Origin: Hydrogenobaculum sp.
Lineage (GTDB): Bacteria; Aquificota; Aquificia; Aquificales; Aquificaceae
Assembly: GCA_002878215.1 (NCBI GenBank)
Contig: PNJC01000148.1
Span: 1-34,450 of the forward strand
DNA: 34,450 bases
Reading direction: 5' to 3'
Shown: positions 1 through 10,085 of the stretch, piece after piece
Position numbering within the stretch: position 1 is the stretch's first letter
Layout: each line of letters opens with the position of its first letter
Notes under the pieces: generated by a model
Database searches by the model: none
The model's input: only the letters and a program-made list of their open reading frames with translations
What the model was told of the DNA's origin: nothing
Position numbers and translations under genes: made by a program

Positions 1-1113
1 ATATAAATACCATCCTATTGCAAGCAATATACTCAAAGCACTTTCTATCTTAAAAGCCAAATACAAGTTTATAAAATGAGAGAGTATTCCTATTGTAAGG
101 TTTGCAAACAAAGTAGCGTTTGCTACGGAAAAGCCATATATTCCATAAGCTTTTGAGCGCTTTTTAACCCCGTAGAAACTTACTAAACTTCTACCTATCA
201 CATCGTAGAAAGCGTTGAAAAGACCAAACATCAAAAATCCTATGTAAAAGTTTAAACTTGCACTAAACTGAGCTATTGAAAGTATCAAAAGCGTAATGCT
301 AAACAAAGCATGTTTGTTTTTTACGCTATCGTAAAGCTTTCCCACAGGTATGCCAAAGAGCGTATATATAAGGTTAAAGAGTACATAGCCAAGGGATATG
401 TCAAAAAAAGACAAGTTTGAGGCTTTTCCTATCAATATATAAAAAGCATAGCTAAAGTTTGTGCTAAGGCATAAAAATATCACAAAAGAAAATATGTAAA
501 AATCTTTTGGTATAGCATCTTCTTTTTTTGTAAGCTTTAAATCTCTTTGAGGCTCAAAAACAAAAAATAGAGGCAGTATAGCCAAAAAAGCAGGTATAAG
601 AGCTATTATGATAAGGTGTTTTATAGAGCTTTCCGTGGAACCAAACTTGTAAAAAAACCAAAGCACAAAAAGACTTCCTACAAGAGCGCCAAAAGTATCG
701 GCAGTCCTGTGTATGCCAAAGGCAAGACCAGTTTTTTCTTTTTCTACAGACAAAGAGAGTATAGCATCTCTTCCGGGGCTTCTGATGGCTTTTCCCACTC
801 TATCTAAAGATCTTCCCAAAAGCACAAAAAACCACGTATTTAAAACTATGCTTGATATGTATAAACTTTTTGATATGGCAGATGTGAGATACCCTCCTAT
901 GATAAGGGGTTTTGCTTTTAGTTTGTCTGCCAAATCACCGCTAAAAATCCTTAAAAAATTTGATAAAAACTCAGAAAGCCCTTCTACAAGCCCTATATCA
1001 AAAGTAGATGCTCCTAATATTGTAAGAAGAAGGGGTAAAACGGGAAATATTATTTCAGAAGAAGCATCTGTGAGAAAACTCGTTAGGCTAAAAAGCCATA
1101 TGTTTTTGTTCAT
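1..1113 (-). CDS. MFS transporter (3' end runs off window)
   Basis: Minus strand reads MNKNIWLFSLTSFLTDASSEIIFPVLPLLLTILGASTFDIGLVEGLSEFLSNFLRIFSGDLADK..., multiple hydrophobic helices, open to window edge; ATGA overlap with the nadA stop. Confidence 0.85.
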   Translation of the reverse strand, partial: MNKNIWLFSLTSFLTDASSEIIFPVLPLLLTILGASTFDIGLVEGLSEFLSNFLRIFSGDLADKLKAKPLIIGGYLTSAISKSLYISSIVLNTWFFVLLGRSLDRVGKAIRSPGRDAILSLSVEKEKTGLAFGIHRTADTFGALVGSLFVLWFFYKFGSTESSIKHLIIIALIPAFLAILPLFFVFEPQRDLKLTKKEDAIPKDFYIFSFVIFLCLSTNFSYAFYILIGKASNLSFFDISLGYVLFNLIYTLFGIPVGKLYDSVKNKHALFSITLLILSIAQFSASLNFYIGFLMFGLFNAFYDVIGRSLVSFYGVKKRSKAYGIYGFSVANATLFANLTIGILSHFINLYLAFKIESALSILLAIGWYLY

Positions 1114-2081
1114 TTAGATAATTCTAGCATACGTTCTATAGGTTTTCTAGCTTTTATGATAATATCCTCTGGAAGCGTTACTTCGTTTATCTCATCTTTT
1201 AAGGTTGTATAAAGGTTTGCAAGGGTTACTCCTTTCATGGTGCAGCAATATACCGGCGAACCGCAATAATGCATTGCCTCTGGGAAAATATAAGTTTTGG
1301 TGGGGTCTTTTTTCTGAAGTACGTATTTTAAACCTACTTCCGTTATTACTATGATTTCTTTATGAGGGGTTGATGTGGCAAAATTGATTATCTGGCTTGT
1401 GCTTCCTATAAAATCAGCGTGTTCTAAAACTTTTGGATTGCACTCAGGGTGAGCCGCCACAACGGCATTTGGATAGCGCTCTTTTAGGGCTTTTAAATCA
1501 GATAACCCAAATTCGTAATGAGGTGGACAAAAGCCTTTCCATATGATAATCTCTTTGTCTGGCACGTTTTTCTTTACCCAATTGCCAAGACCCATGTCTG
1601 GCACAAATATTATACGTTTTTCTTCTAACTTTGAGACTATCTTAACAGCGTTTGCAGAGGTTACACATATATCAGATACCGCTTTTACATCAGCGGATGT
1701 GTTTACATAGCTTACTACGGCAGCATCGGGATATTTCGCTTTTAACTCCAAAACCCCTTGTACTGTAGCCATGTCAGCCATAGGACAGCCAGATTCTGGG
1801 TTTGGATGTAAAACCTTTTTATTGGGATTTAGGATTTTTGCAGTTTCACACATGAACCTCACACCACAAAAGACTATAATATCTTTATCGGTTTGTTGGG
1901 CTTTTCTGGAAAGTTCCAAAGAGTCTCCTACAAAATCCGCCAAGTCTTGTATCTCTGGTCTTTGGTAATAATGAGCCAATATCACAACACTTTTTTTGGC
2001 TTTTAGCTCTTTTATCTTTTCTATATAATACTCGCTGGGCAGTTCTACTGAAACTGGTTTTTCAATAGTTAACGTTTCCAT
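1110..2081 (-). CDS. nadA: Quinolinate synthase A
   Basis: 323 aa; VILAHYYQRPEIQDLADFVGDSLELSRKAQ, FCGVRFMCETAKILNP, HPECNP, GSTSQI motifs. Confidence 0.96.
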   Translation of the reverse strand: METLTIEKPVSVELPSEYYIEKIKELKAKKSVVILAHYYQRPEIQDLADFVGDSLELSRKAQQTDKDIIVFCGVRFMCETAKILNPNKKVLHPNPESGCPMADMATVQGVLELKAKYPDAAVVSYVNTSADVKAVSDICVTSANAVKIVSKLEEKRIIFVPDMGLGNWVKKNVPDKEIIIWKGFCPPHYEFGLSDLKALKERYPNAVVAAHPECNPKVLEHADFIGSTSQIINFATSTPHKEIIVITEVGLKYVLQKKDPTKTYIFPEAMHYCGSPVYCCTMKGVTLANLYTTLKDEINEVTLPEDIIIKARKPIERMLELSK

Positions 2082-2084
2082 AGT

Positions 2085-2149
2085 AATAACCTATTCATAT
2101 AAAAGTTTATTTACAATAACCTATCTCATAATCATAAAAATTTATTTGG
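2085..2149. repeat. Imperfect tandem duplication in the divergent nadA/prs intergenic region
   Basis: AATAACCTAT at 2085-2094 and exactly again at 2115-2124, each followed by a similar ..TCATA..TAAAA.TTTATTT segment. Confidence 0.65.
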
Positions 2150-2151
2150 TT

Positions 2152-2157
2152 TATAAT
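2152..2157 (+). promoter_or_regulatory. Candidate -10 box for prs
   Basis: TATAAT upstream of prs; RBS ATAGGAG before ATG 2191; no convincing -35. Confidence 0.45.
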
Positions 2158-2190
2158 ACTAAAATCCTGAAACTTTTATAGGAGTTTAAA

Positions 2191-3129
2191 ATGGGTATAC
2201 CGATTAAGCTTATAGCCGGTTCATCAAATATGAAGTTAGCTCAAGAGATATCAGAATATCTTGACATACCATTATCAAAAACGCTTCTAAGCAAATTTAG
2301 CGACGGTGAGATAAGAGTCCAAATAGAAGAATCTATGAGGGGTGGGGATATATTTGTTATACAATCGTTATCGGCTCCTATAAACGACCACATCATGGAG
2401 CTTGTGCTTCTTTTAGATGCTATTAAAAGAGCTTCTGCCTATCGTATAACGGCAGTTATACCTTACTTTGCCTACGCAAGACAAGATAGAAAAGACAAAC
2501 CCAGAGTCCCCATAAGCGCTAGAGTGCTGGCTGACATGATTACAACAGCTGGAGCCCAAAGGGCTGTGATAGTTGATTTACACTCCCCTCAAATCCAAGG
2601 TTTTTTCAATATACCAGTAGATAATCTATTGGCATTGCCAGTGTTGTATGATTATGTAAAGTATAAAGTAGATCCTGCCAGTTCTGTGGTTGTATCTCCA
2701 GACGCCGGTGGTGCTGAAAGGGCAAGGCAGCTTGCCAATAAGCTTGGGTGCAACATAGCTATCATATATAAGAGAAGACCAGAGCCCAATAAAGCAGAAG
2801 TCTTTGATGTAATAGGAAACGTAGAGGGTAAAGATGCCATTATAATAGACGACATTATAGACACAGCGGGCACGCTGGTGGCAGCTACCAATATGCTTAT
2901 AAACAAAGGGGCAAAATCTGTCAGAGCCCTCACAACCCATGGTATATTTTCTGGACCGGCTTTGGAGCGTATAAACAACTCAATTTTGGATGAAGTGGTG
3001 GTAACAAACACCATATGCCAGCAGGGCAAAGAGTCTAGCAAAATAAACATAGTAAGCATAGCGCCAATAGTGGGTGAAGCTATAAAACGTATATACGAAA
3101 ACTCTTCTGTAAGTTCTTTATTTGTATGA
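2191..3129 (+). CDS. prs: Ribose-phosphate pyrophosphokinase
   Basis: 312 aa; KLIAGSSNMKLAQEISEYL, FSDGEIRVQIEESMRG, DLHSPQIQGFFNIPVDN, PRPP loop VEGKDAIIIDDIIDTAGT. Confidence 0.97.
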   Translation: MGIPIKLIAGSSNMKLAQEISEYLDIPLSKTLLSKFSDGEIRVQIEESMRGGDIFVIQSLSAPINDHIMELVLLLDAIKRASAYRITAVIPYFAYARQDRKDKPRVPISARVLADMITTAGAQRAVIVDLHSPQIQGFFNIPVDNLLALPVLYDYVKYKVDPASSVVVSPDAGGAERARQLANKLGCNIAIIYKRRPEPNKAEVFDVIGNVEGKDAIIIDDIIDTAGTLVAATNMLINKGAKSVRALTTHGIFSGPALERINNSILDEVVVTNTICQQGKESSKINIVSIAPIVGEAIKRIYENSSVSSLFV

Positions 3130-3147
3130 TATAATATAAAACTCTTA

Positions 3148-3240
3148 GGATGGGTGGCCGAGTGGTCGAAGGCGCACCGCTGGAAACGGTGTGAAGGGTG
3201 ATGAGCTCTTCCGCGGGTTCGAATCCCGCCCCATCCGCCA
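3148..3240 (+). tRNA. tRNA-Ser (GGA anticodon)
   Basis: Acceptor GGATGGG/CCCATCC, GGTTCGAATCCC T-arm, long variable arm, anticodon stem CACCG-CTGGAAA-CGGTG, encoded GCCA end. Confidence 0.95.
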
Positions 3241-3249
3241 CTTAAACTT

Positions 3250-3969
3250 TTAGGCTTTATATTGCAAAGCTTCAAATAGAAGTTTTACTTCGTTTGGTTT
3301 TAAATGTCTCCACTTACCTTTTGGTAGATTGCCAAGAGAAATAGGGCCTATTGCTGTTCTTATAAGATGTTTTACAGGTTTTTTAAAAGCTAAGAAAAAC
3401 CTTTTTACAAGATGATTTTTCCCTTCATGAAATGTTATTTCTATGTTTGCACCATTTTTAAACCTTTTTAAAAGCTTTAAGCTATCAGGCTTTACAAACC
3501 CATCTTCTAGCTTTATGCCCCTTTTCATCTTTTCCAATATCTCGTCGTCTATCTCACCTTTTACAGTAGCTATATATACTTTTGGTAGCTTGTATCTTGG
3601 ATGTATTATTCTGTTTGCCAATTCCCCGTCGTTGGTAAGTATCAACAGCCCTTCTACGTTGTAATCTAACCTTCCTGCTGGATAAACTCTAACACCAACA
3701 TCTTTTATTAGTTCTTTTATAGTTGGTTTTTCTTCCTTTTCCCCCAAAGATGTAAGATAGCAGCATGGTTTATTTAGCATTATGTAGACAGGTTTCTGAG
3801 CTTTTACTATGCGTCCTTTAAACTCTACTATATCTTCATCTGGGTCTATAGTAGTACCAAGCTCTTTTACTATCTTGTTGTTTACCTTAACGTAGCCTTT
3901 TTCTATATACTCATCTGCCTTTCTTCTAGAACACACCCCAGCCAAAGATAAAAATCTATTTAACCTCAT
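3250..3969 (-). CDS. rluB: 23S rRNA pseudouridine synthase, RluB/RsuA family
   Basis: S4 domain [66 protein letters not shown]. Confidence 0.92.
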   Translation of the reverse strand: MRLNRFLSLAGVCSRRKADEYIEKGYVKVNNKIVKELGTTIDPDEDIVEFKGRIVKAQKPVYIMLNKPCCYLTSLGEKEEKPTIKELIKDVGVRVYPAGRLDYNVEGLLILTNDGELANRIIHPRYKLPKVYIATVKGEIDDEILEKMKRGIKLEDGFVKPDSLKLLKRFKNGANIEITFHEGKNHLVKRFFLAFKKPVKHLIRTAIGPISLGNLPKGKWRHLKPNEVKLLFEALQYKA

Positions 3970-4514
3970 TGTCTTATAAGTTTAAAAAACTCCTCCTTGG
4001 TTTTCATATCATTTAAAAAACTGCCTCTCAAAGAAGATGTTATAGTAGAATGTCCTGGTGATCTCACCCCTCTCATAGACATGCAAAGGTGTTCAGCCTC
4101 TATAACGACGCCTACTCCTAAAGGTTCTAATTCTTTTTGGACTATATCGGCTATTTCTTCTGTAAGTCTTTCTTGGACTTGCGGTTTTAAAGCCATAGCC
4201 CTTACTGTTCTTACAAGTTTAGACAATCCACATATCTTTTTGTTTGGTATATAGGCTATATGAGCTTTACCAAAAAAAGGTAGAAGATGATGCTCACACA
4301 TACTATAAAAAGGTATATCTTTTACTATAATCATCTCAGAATAGTTGCTGTATTCTTCGAAAAGCTTAAAATCAAAAGTCCTTTCTTTTTCAAACTCCTC
4401 CCACATTCTAGCGACTCTTTCTGGGGTTTCTTTTATACCTTCCCTTGTGATATCTTCTCCTATGCCTTCTAAGAAAAGCTTTATACCTTCCACAATTTTT
4501 CCTTTGTCAATCAT
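3966..4514 (-). CDS. folE: GTP cyclohydrolase I
   Basis: [55 protein letters not shown] at 4514 has SD GAGAGG (track start 4529 is a GTG). Confidence 0.95.
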   Translation of the reverse strand: MIDKGKIVEGIKLFLEGIGEDITREGIKETPERVARMWEEFEKERTFDFKLFEEYSNYSEMIIVKDIPFYSMCEHHLLPFFGKAHIAYIPNKKICGLSKLVRTVRAMALKPQVQERLTEEIADIVQKELEPLGVGVVIEAEHLCMSMRGVRSPGHSTITSSLRGSFLNDMKTKEEFFKLIRQ

Positions 4515-4592
4515 TTTAAAACCTCTCACTAAAATTTCTGCTAAATATATTAGATCTTAATATCACTATCAATGGGTTATCTCATGAAAGAA

Positions 4593-5390
4593 TTAGTAAA
4601 TATGTTCTTCTGATGGAAACACCTTGTCTTCAACTTCTTTTTTATAGCTTTTTATAGCTTCTAAAAATATCTTATAGCCGTTTGTATATCTTTTTACAAA
4701 TTTAGGCTTCATAAAATCCACAAGACCAACAATGTCTTCAAACACGAGGACCTGTCCATCTGTGCTTGATCCAGCCCCTATTCCTATTGTTATAACACTT
4801 TCAGAGTATAGCTCTTTTGCTAAAGAATTTGGTATGCTTTCAAACACTACCATAAAAGCTCCAGCTTCTACAACGCTTTTGAAATCCTCTTTTATCATAT
4901 TTTTCTCTTCTTCGGTTTTACCCATAAATCTAAACTTTCCTATAGTATTTATCCATTGAGGCGTAAAGCCTATGTGAGCACATACGGGGATACCTACCTT
5001 TGTTAGCTTTTCAATAAGAGGCGCAAAATAGCTTCCGCCTTCTATTTTTACGGCATCTGCTTTTGTCTCTTTTATTACAAGGCCACAATTTTTAATAGCT
5101 TCTTCCACGGAGCTTTGATAACTCATAAAAGGCATATCCACTATAGTAAAAGTATTTGGCGCTCCTCTTCTTACGGCCTTAGCATGGTATATCATCTCTT
5201 CTAGTGTTACGCCCAAGGTGTTTTGCTCTCCTTTAAACACCATTCCAAGAGAATCTCCCACCAAAATGGTATCAATACCCGCCTCTTCGCATATTTTAGC
5301 GGATATGTAGCTACTTAGAGATACCATTGTGATTTTTTGATTGTTTTTCTTTTTTTTAAATAAAAGCTCTATGTTTAATTTATTGGTCAT
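4593..5390 (-). CDS. panB: 3-methyl-2-oxobutanoate hydroxymethyltransferase
   Basis: [81 protein letters not shown] at 5390 preferred over TTG at 5405. Confidence 0.95.
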   Translation of the reverse strand: MTNKLNIELLFKKKKNNQKITMVSLSSYISAKICEEAGIDTILVGDSLGMVFKGEQNTLGVTLEEMIYHAKAVRRGAPNTFTIVDMPFMSYQSSVEEAIKNCGLVIKETKADAVKIEGGSYFAPLIEKLTKVGIPVCAHIGFTPQWINTIGKFRFMGKTEEEKNMIKEDFKSVVEAGAFMVVFESIPNSLAKELYSESVITIGIGAGSSTDGQVLVFEDIVGLVDFMKPKFVKRYTNGYKIFLEAIKSYKKEVEDKVFPSEEHIY

Positions 5391-6507
5391 CTTCTTGGTT
5401 TTCAAAAGAAAGCTGATTGAGAGCTTTCTTCCTTAGGTAAGCTTCTATAAAATTATCTATTTCACCATCCATCACAGCTTCTATGTTGCCAGATTCTTCA
5501 CCTGTTCTTAAATCTTTTACAAGCTGAGATGGTTGGAAGATGTAAGACCTTATCTTATAGCCCCATCCTATATCTGTTTTTGGTCCTTCTAAACTTTTTT
5601 TCTTTTCTTCTATCTTTTGAAGTTCCAATTGATACAGTCTTGCTTTTAGCATTTCTATAGCTTTTCTTCTGTTTTGAATTTGAGAGCGCTCTTGCTGACA
5701 GGCTACCACTATACCAGTTGGTATATGGGTTATTCTAACGGCTGTGTCTGTTTTGTTTACGTATTGACCACCGGCACCAGATGCTCTGTAGGTATCTATC
5801 CTTAAGTCCTCTTCTTTTATTTCTATATTTACATCTTCGTTAACCTCTGGGACTACAAGAACAGAAGCAAAAGATGTATGCCTTCGGGCGTTGGCATCAA
5901 AAGGAGAAATTCTTACAAGCCTATGAACGCCGTTTTCAGATTTTAAATAACCGTAAGCGTATGGTCCTTTTATATAAAGAGTGGCGCTTTTTATACCGGC
6001 TACATCGTCTGGATTTATATCTGTAAGCTGTACTTCATAACCATGTTTTTCAGCCCATCTTGTGTACATTCTAAGAAGCATGTTTGCCCAATCGCAGGCC
6101 TCTGTCCCACCAGCACCAGCTTGTATGGTAAGGTAAGCGTTGTTTATATCCATTTCATCAGAAAGGTAGGTCTCAAGCTCAAACTTCTTTAAATCTTTTT
6201 CTACAGCTTCTAACTCTTCGCTTATTAGTAGCGTTGTGTCTAAGTCTTCCTCTTTTAGTTCGCTTACCATCTCATCCAAATCTTTTATACGGCTTTTAAG
6301 AGATGTGTAGGTATTTAACTTATCCTGAAGGGCTTTTCTTTTTTGGCTTATGCTTTTGGCTTTTTCTTGGTCAGACCAAAAATCAGGTTCTGACATCATC
6401 TGGTCATACTTTTCTATCTCTTTTTTTATCTTTTCCTCGTCTATAGACGAAGATAATTCTTCAAAGCGCTTCTTTATATCAGAAAAATTGCTTACTATTT
6501 CTACCAT
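5380..6507 (-). CDS. prfB: Peptide chain release factor 2
   Basis: GGQ motif [54 protein letters not shown]; single uninterrupted frame. Confidence 0.95.
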   Translation of the reverse strand: MVEIVSNFSDIKKRFEELSSSIDEEKIKKEIEKYDQMMSEPDFWSDQEKAKSISQKRKALQDKLNTYTSLKSRIKDLDEMVSELKEEDLDTTLLISEELEAVEKDLKKFELETYLSDEMDINNAYLTIQAGAGGTEACDWANMLLRMYTRWAEKHGYEVQLTDINPDDVAGIKSATLYIKGPYAYGYLKSENGVHRLVRISPFDANARRHTSFASVLVVPEVNEDVNIEIKEEDLRIDTYRASGAGGQYVNKTDTAVRITHIPTGIVVACQQERSQIQNRRKAIEMLKARLYQLELQKIEEKKKSLEGPKTDIGWGYKIRSYIFQPSQLVKDLRTGEESGNIEAVMDGEIDNFIEAYLRKKALNQLSFENQEDDQ

Positions 6508-6508
6508 A

Positions 6509-6721
6509 TTATTTTATATCTACTACTTTGTATCCCCATTCTTCAATGGCAGATTTTATGTCTGCTTCCGAGAGTTTTGTCTCGTCGTACTCTACATCTG
6601 AGTATTTTTTATCTAGCTTTGTGTCGAAGCTTTTAACACCTTCCAAAGCTCCAAGCGCTTTGTTTACCGTATTAACGCAGTGCATGCAAGTCATGCCTTC
6701 TATGTAAAATATCTTTCTCAT
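6509..6721 (-). CDS. Heavy-metal-associated (CopZ-like) small protein
   Basis: [32 protein letters not shown] motif GMTCxHC; ATG at 6721. Confidence 0.88.
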   Translation of the reverse strand: MRKIFYIEGMTCMHCVNTVNKALGALEGVKSFDTKLDKKYSDVEYDETKLSEADIKSAIEEWGYKVVDIK

Positions 6722-6728
6722 AATATAT

Positions 6729-6734
6729 ATTATA
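6729..6734 (-). promoter_or_regulatory. Candidate -10 (TATAAT) 7 nt before the HMA gene ATG
   Basis: Minus strand: TATAAT-ATATATT-ATG; no SD visible; weak -35. Confidence 0.5.
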
Positions 6735-6829
6735 ATCTTAAAAGCCAAACAAATGTATAAAAACTATCATAATATAAGCAGTTTTAGTAAAACATGTTGA
6801 AAACTTTTATAAATATTGATATAAAGCAC

Positions 6830-6858
6830 TTGACAATAATACACTAATATTTTATAAT
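6830..6858 (+). promoter_or_regulatory. Consensus sigma70-type promoter of dnaJ
   Basis: TTGACA (6830-6835), 17-bp spacer, TATAAT (6853-6858); ATG at 6866 lies 7 nt after the -10. Confidence 0.88.
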
Positions 6859-6865
6859 ATTAAGT

Positions 6866-8020
6866 ATGAAGAAAGATTACTACGAAATATTAGGGGTTAG
6901 TAGAAACGCTACTCAAGAGGAGATTAAAAAAGCGTATCGTAGACTGGCTAGGAAGTATCATCCAGATTTTAACAAAGAGCCAGGGGCCGAAGAGAAGTTT
7001 AAGGAGATAAACCAAGCTTATCAAGTACTCTCCGATGAAAACAAGAGAAAAATCTACGATCAATTTGGAGAGGAAGGTTTGTCTGCTAGCATGGGTCAAC
7101 AAGGTGGGCAAGACGCGTGGACAAGAGTAAACGCTGATTTTGGAAACTTAGAAGATTTGCTAAGAGATGTGTTTGGCTTTGGAGATTTGTTTTCTGAAGA
7201 TATATTTACTGGTGGTAAAAAATCAAGAGGTTCTTCAAGGCAAAGGCCTATAAACGGAGAAGACATAGTAAAAACTGTAGAGATGACTTTAGAGGAAGCT
7301 TACACTGGGAAAAAGGTAAATTTGGAGATAGAAAAGGGTGTACCTTGTGATGTATGTGGGGGCTATGGATACGATAAAAACTCTGAAAAAGTGTGTCCTA
7401 CTTGTAAAGGGACTGGGAGCGTTAACCAAAGGGCTATGTTTTTCTCTATATCTACCACCTGTCCTCAATGTGGTGGTAGCGGTTACATAAGGGAAGCTTG
7501 TAAGAAGTGCAAAGGACAATCGTATATCTTCAAAAAAGAAGTTATACCTGTAAACATTCCACCTGGTGTCGACAACGGTACAAAGCTTGTAGTAGACGGC
7601 AAGGGACACGCTGGGCTATTTGGCGGAAGACCCGGCAACCTCTATGTAATAACCAAAATATTACCCCACGAAATATTTAAAAGAAAGGGCGATGATTTGT
7701 ATATAGATGTAAACATTACTTATCCAGAAGCTGTTATGGGTACTACGATAGATATAAAAGATCTAAAAGGGGACAATATAAGCGTAGAAATACCACCTGG
7801 CACAAAAGAAGGAGAAAAGATAGTTGTTGCTGGCAAAGGTATGCCAAAATTAAAAGGTAGCGGTTATGGTAACCTTGTTGTAATACCTCATATAGATGTA
7901 CCTAAGTTTAACATGCTTTCAAAGATTATGGGCGATGGTAAAAAAGCTGAAAAACTCTTGAAAGAACTAGAAAAGCTTTTACCAAAACCAGAAAGGGTGG
8001 TGAAAAACTATGAGCGCTGA
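6866..8020 (+). CDS. dnaJ: Chaperone protein DnaJ
   Basis: [39 protein letters not shown]; zinc modules [33 protein letters not shown]. Confidence 0.97.
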   Translation: MKKDYYEILGVSRNATQEEIKKAYRRLARKYHPDFNKEPGAEEKFKEINQAYQVLSDENKRKIYDQFGEEGLSASMGQQGGQDAWTRVNADFGNLEDLLRDVFGFGDLFSEDIFTGGKKSRGSSRQRPINGEDIVKTVEMTLEEAYTGKKVNLEIEKGVPCDVCGGYGYDKNSEKVCPTCKGTGSVNQRAMFFSISTTCPQCGGSGYIREACKKCKGQSYIFKKEVIPVNIPPGVDNGTKLVVDGKGHAGLFGGRPGNLYVITKILPHEIFKRKGDDLYIDVNITYPEAVMGTTIDIKDLKGDNISVEIPPGTKEGEKIVVAGKGMPKLKGSGYGNLVVIPHIDVPKFNMLSKIMGDGKKAEKLLKELEKLLPKPERVVKNYER

Positions 8021-8405
8021 AAGAAGAGCCAAAGCGGTATTTACTATAGGCACCGTAGCTAAAATGTATAAAATTCATCCTCAAACTCTTAGACTTTACG
8101 AAAGAGAAGGTCTTTTGAAACCATCAAGAACAGAAGGCAACACAAGGCTTTATACAGAAGAAGACCTTGAGCAGCTAGAGTTTATCCTTATGCTGGCAAG
8201 GGATTTAGGGGTAAACATAGCTGGTATAGATGTTATATTAAACATGAAAAAACAAATGGAAGAGATGCAAAAAGGTATAGAGCTTTTAATAGATATAATA
8301 AAAAGATTAAGAACTGAAAACGTAAAACAAGAAGACGTAGACAAAGCAATAGTACTTATGAATGGTTTAAACAAAGGGGTAATTAAAATTACTAAAAAAA
8401 CCTAA
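8010..8405 (+). CDS. hspR: MerR-family heat-shock repressor HspR-like
   Basis: [49 protein letters not shown]; overlaps the 3' end of dnaJ. Confidence 0.85.
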   Translation: MSAERRAKAVFTIGTVAKMYKIHPQTLRLYEREGLLKPSRTEGNTRLYTEEDLEQLEFILMLARDLGVNIAGIDVILNMKKQMEEMQKGIELLIDIIKRLRTENVKQEDVDKAIVLMNGLNKGVIKITKKT

Positions 8406-8698
8406 TCCTTGCTTCCGCAAACGTATCTTACGCCTTTTTCCGTCTTAGCCCAATGAGGAGTATCTGGTGCCAAAATTATTTTATCTCCTGGTAAAAGCTT
8501 AAAAACTTTATCTCCAACCCCTATCTCCACTTCACCAGAAACCACCCATCTAACTTCTTCGTGTTCGTGGGTATGCCAAGGGTAGTGCGTGCCTTTACCA
8601 TCTTGCCACGTATAAACATCGTAGCCTTCTTGTTTTAATATATCTTTTATTGTTTCTTCGTCTTTTATGCCAGTTTTTTCAAAGATAACTTCACTCAT
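8402..8698 (-). CDS. Cupin-domain protein
   Basis: HYPWHTHEHEEVRWVVSGEVEIGVGDKVFKLLPGDKIILAPDTPHWA. Confidence 0.88.
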   Translation of the reverse strand: MSEVIFEKTGIKDEETIKDILKQEGYDVYTWQDGKGTHYPWHTHEHEEVRWVVSGEVEIGVGDKVFKLLPGDKIILAPDTPHWAKTEKGVRYVCGSKD

Positions 8699-10076
8699 CT
8701 TTTACTTTTGACTTATCTTCAAGTATTTTTAAATCTGCCCTTTCTACCGCCAAAGCTTTTGGTGGTATATCTTTTGTTATTACAGAACCACCAGCTATAA
8801 AGGCAAAGTCCCCTATGTTTCTTGGGGCTATTATGAGCGAATTGCTTCCTATAAAAGCTTTTTGTCCTATGTAAGTTTGATACTTTTGTTTGCCGTCAAA
8901 GTTTGCTATCACAGTCCCAGCTCCTATGTTGGCTTTTTTGCCTATATTTACATCTCCCAAGTAAGAGAGGTGTTTTGCCATTACATCTTCTTGAAGTTTT
9001 GCATTTTTTAGCTCTACAAAGCTACCCACGTGAGAGCCTTTGCCTACTACAGAGTTGTCTCTTATATGACACATAGGACCTACTGTGGCTTCTTCTTCTA
9101 CGGTTGAGTTTTTTATGTAGCTCATGGGAAGCACGGTGGCTTTTTCTTTTATCGTAGCGTTTTCAAGATAGCTTCCGTTCATAACCTTTGCTTTTTTGTG
9201 TATAACGGTGTTACCTTTTAAAACCACGTTTGGAAATATTTCAGCGTCTAACTCTACTTGCACGTCAGGTTCTATATAAACAGACTCTGGTGAGTGTATG
9301 GTAACACCTGATCTTGCAAGGTTTTCCAATATTCTCATCTTCATTACACTTTCTGCAAAGCTAAGTTCCCACCTATCGTTTACACCAAAAATTTCTGTAA
9401 TCTCAGAAGCCATAAAACTTCTACACGTATAACCAAGATTTGTCATAATCTCTACGATATCTGTAATATATAACTCGTTGGTTTTTTCGCTGGGTTTTAA
9501 GTGTTTAACGGCTTCTTTTAGATACGGTACATAAAACATGTAAACACCGCCGTTTACTTCGTTTATCTGCTTTTCTTCATAAGTAGCTTCTTTTTCTTCT
9601 ACTATTTTTATTACGTCTCCTTTACCATCTTTTACTATCCTCCCATAACCTGTGGGATCTGGTAAGAAAGAAGACAATACCAAAGCTCCTACTTTTATTT
9701 TCTCATATTCTTCTACCATGTGTAAAAATCTTTGCATACCTTTTAGGGTATCTGGTTTTACCAAAGGAGCATCTCCGTTTGTCACAAGGATGTAGTCATC
9801 CATAGCTTCAAAAAAAACTTTTGCCGATAAAAGAGCATCGGCTGTACCACCTTTTGGGTTTTCTTGCTCGAAAAATGATACGTTTTCATGTTTTAAAGCT
9901 TCTATTATACTTTCTTTTTTGTGGGATACAACTAAAGCTATATCTACTATATTTGCTTTCTTTATATAATCTAAAACATACCAAATGATAGGTTTACCAA
10001 GCATTTCATGTAATACTTTGTGTTTTTCGCTTTTAAACCTAGTACCTAAGCCAGCTGCCAATATTATCGCCTTCAT
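8691..10076 (-). CDS. glmU: Bifunctional UDP-N-acetylglucosamine pyrophosphorylase / glucosamine-1-phosphate N-acetyltransferase
   Basis: MKAIILAAGLGTRFKSEKHKVLHEMLGKPIIWYVLD; C-terminal left-handed beta-helix repeats; HVGSFVELKNAKLQEDVMAKHLSYLGD. Confidence 0.96.
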   Translation of the reverse strand: MKAIILAAGLGTRFKSEKHKVLHEMLGKPIIWYVLDYIKKANIVDIALVVSHKKESIIEALKHENVSFFEQENPKGGTADALLSAKVFFEAMDDYILVTNGDAPLVKPDTLKGMQRFLHMVEEYEKIKVGALVLSSFLPDPTGYGRIVKDGKGDVIKIVEEKEATYEEKQINEVNGGVYMFYVPYLKEAVKHLKPSEKTNELYITDIVEIMTNLGYTCRSFMASEITEIFGVNDRWELSFAESVMKMRILENLARSGVTIHSPESVYIEPDVQVELDAEIFPNVVLKGNTVIHKKAKVMNGSYLENATIKEKATVLPMSYIKNSTVEEEATVGPMCHIRDNSVVGKGSHVGSFVELKNAKLQEDVMAKHLSYLGDVNIGKKANIGAGTVIANFDGKQKYQTYIGQKAFIGSNSLIIAPRNIGDFAFIAGGSVITKDIPPKALAVERADLKILEDKSKVKDE

Positions 10077-10085
10077 ACCTATATT

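Noticed and set aside
713-1117. Plus-strand ORFs 616..807 and 713..1117
   Set aside because: They lie antisense to a clear MFS transporter reading frame on the minus strand
2626-3275. Minus-strand ORFs 2626..2940 and 2652..3275 opposite prs
   Set aside because: Antisense to a highly conserved prs and across the tRNA; translated sequence has no recognisable domain
6430-6507. Programmed +1 frameshift expected in prfB
   Set aside because: The N-terminus ([18 protein letters not shown]...) runs in a single frame with no internal stop; this gene lacks the autoregulatory frameshift, as in a minority of bacteria
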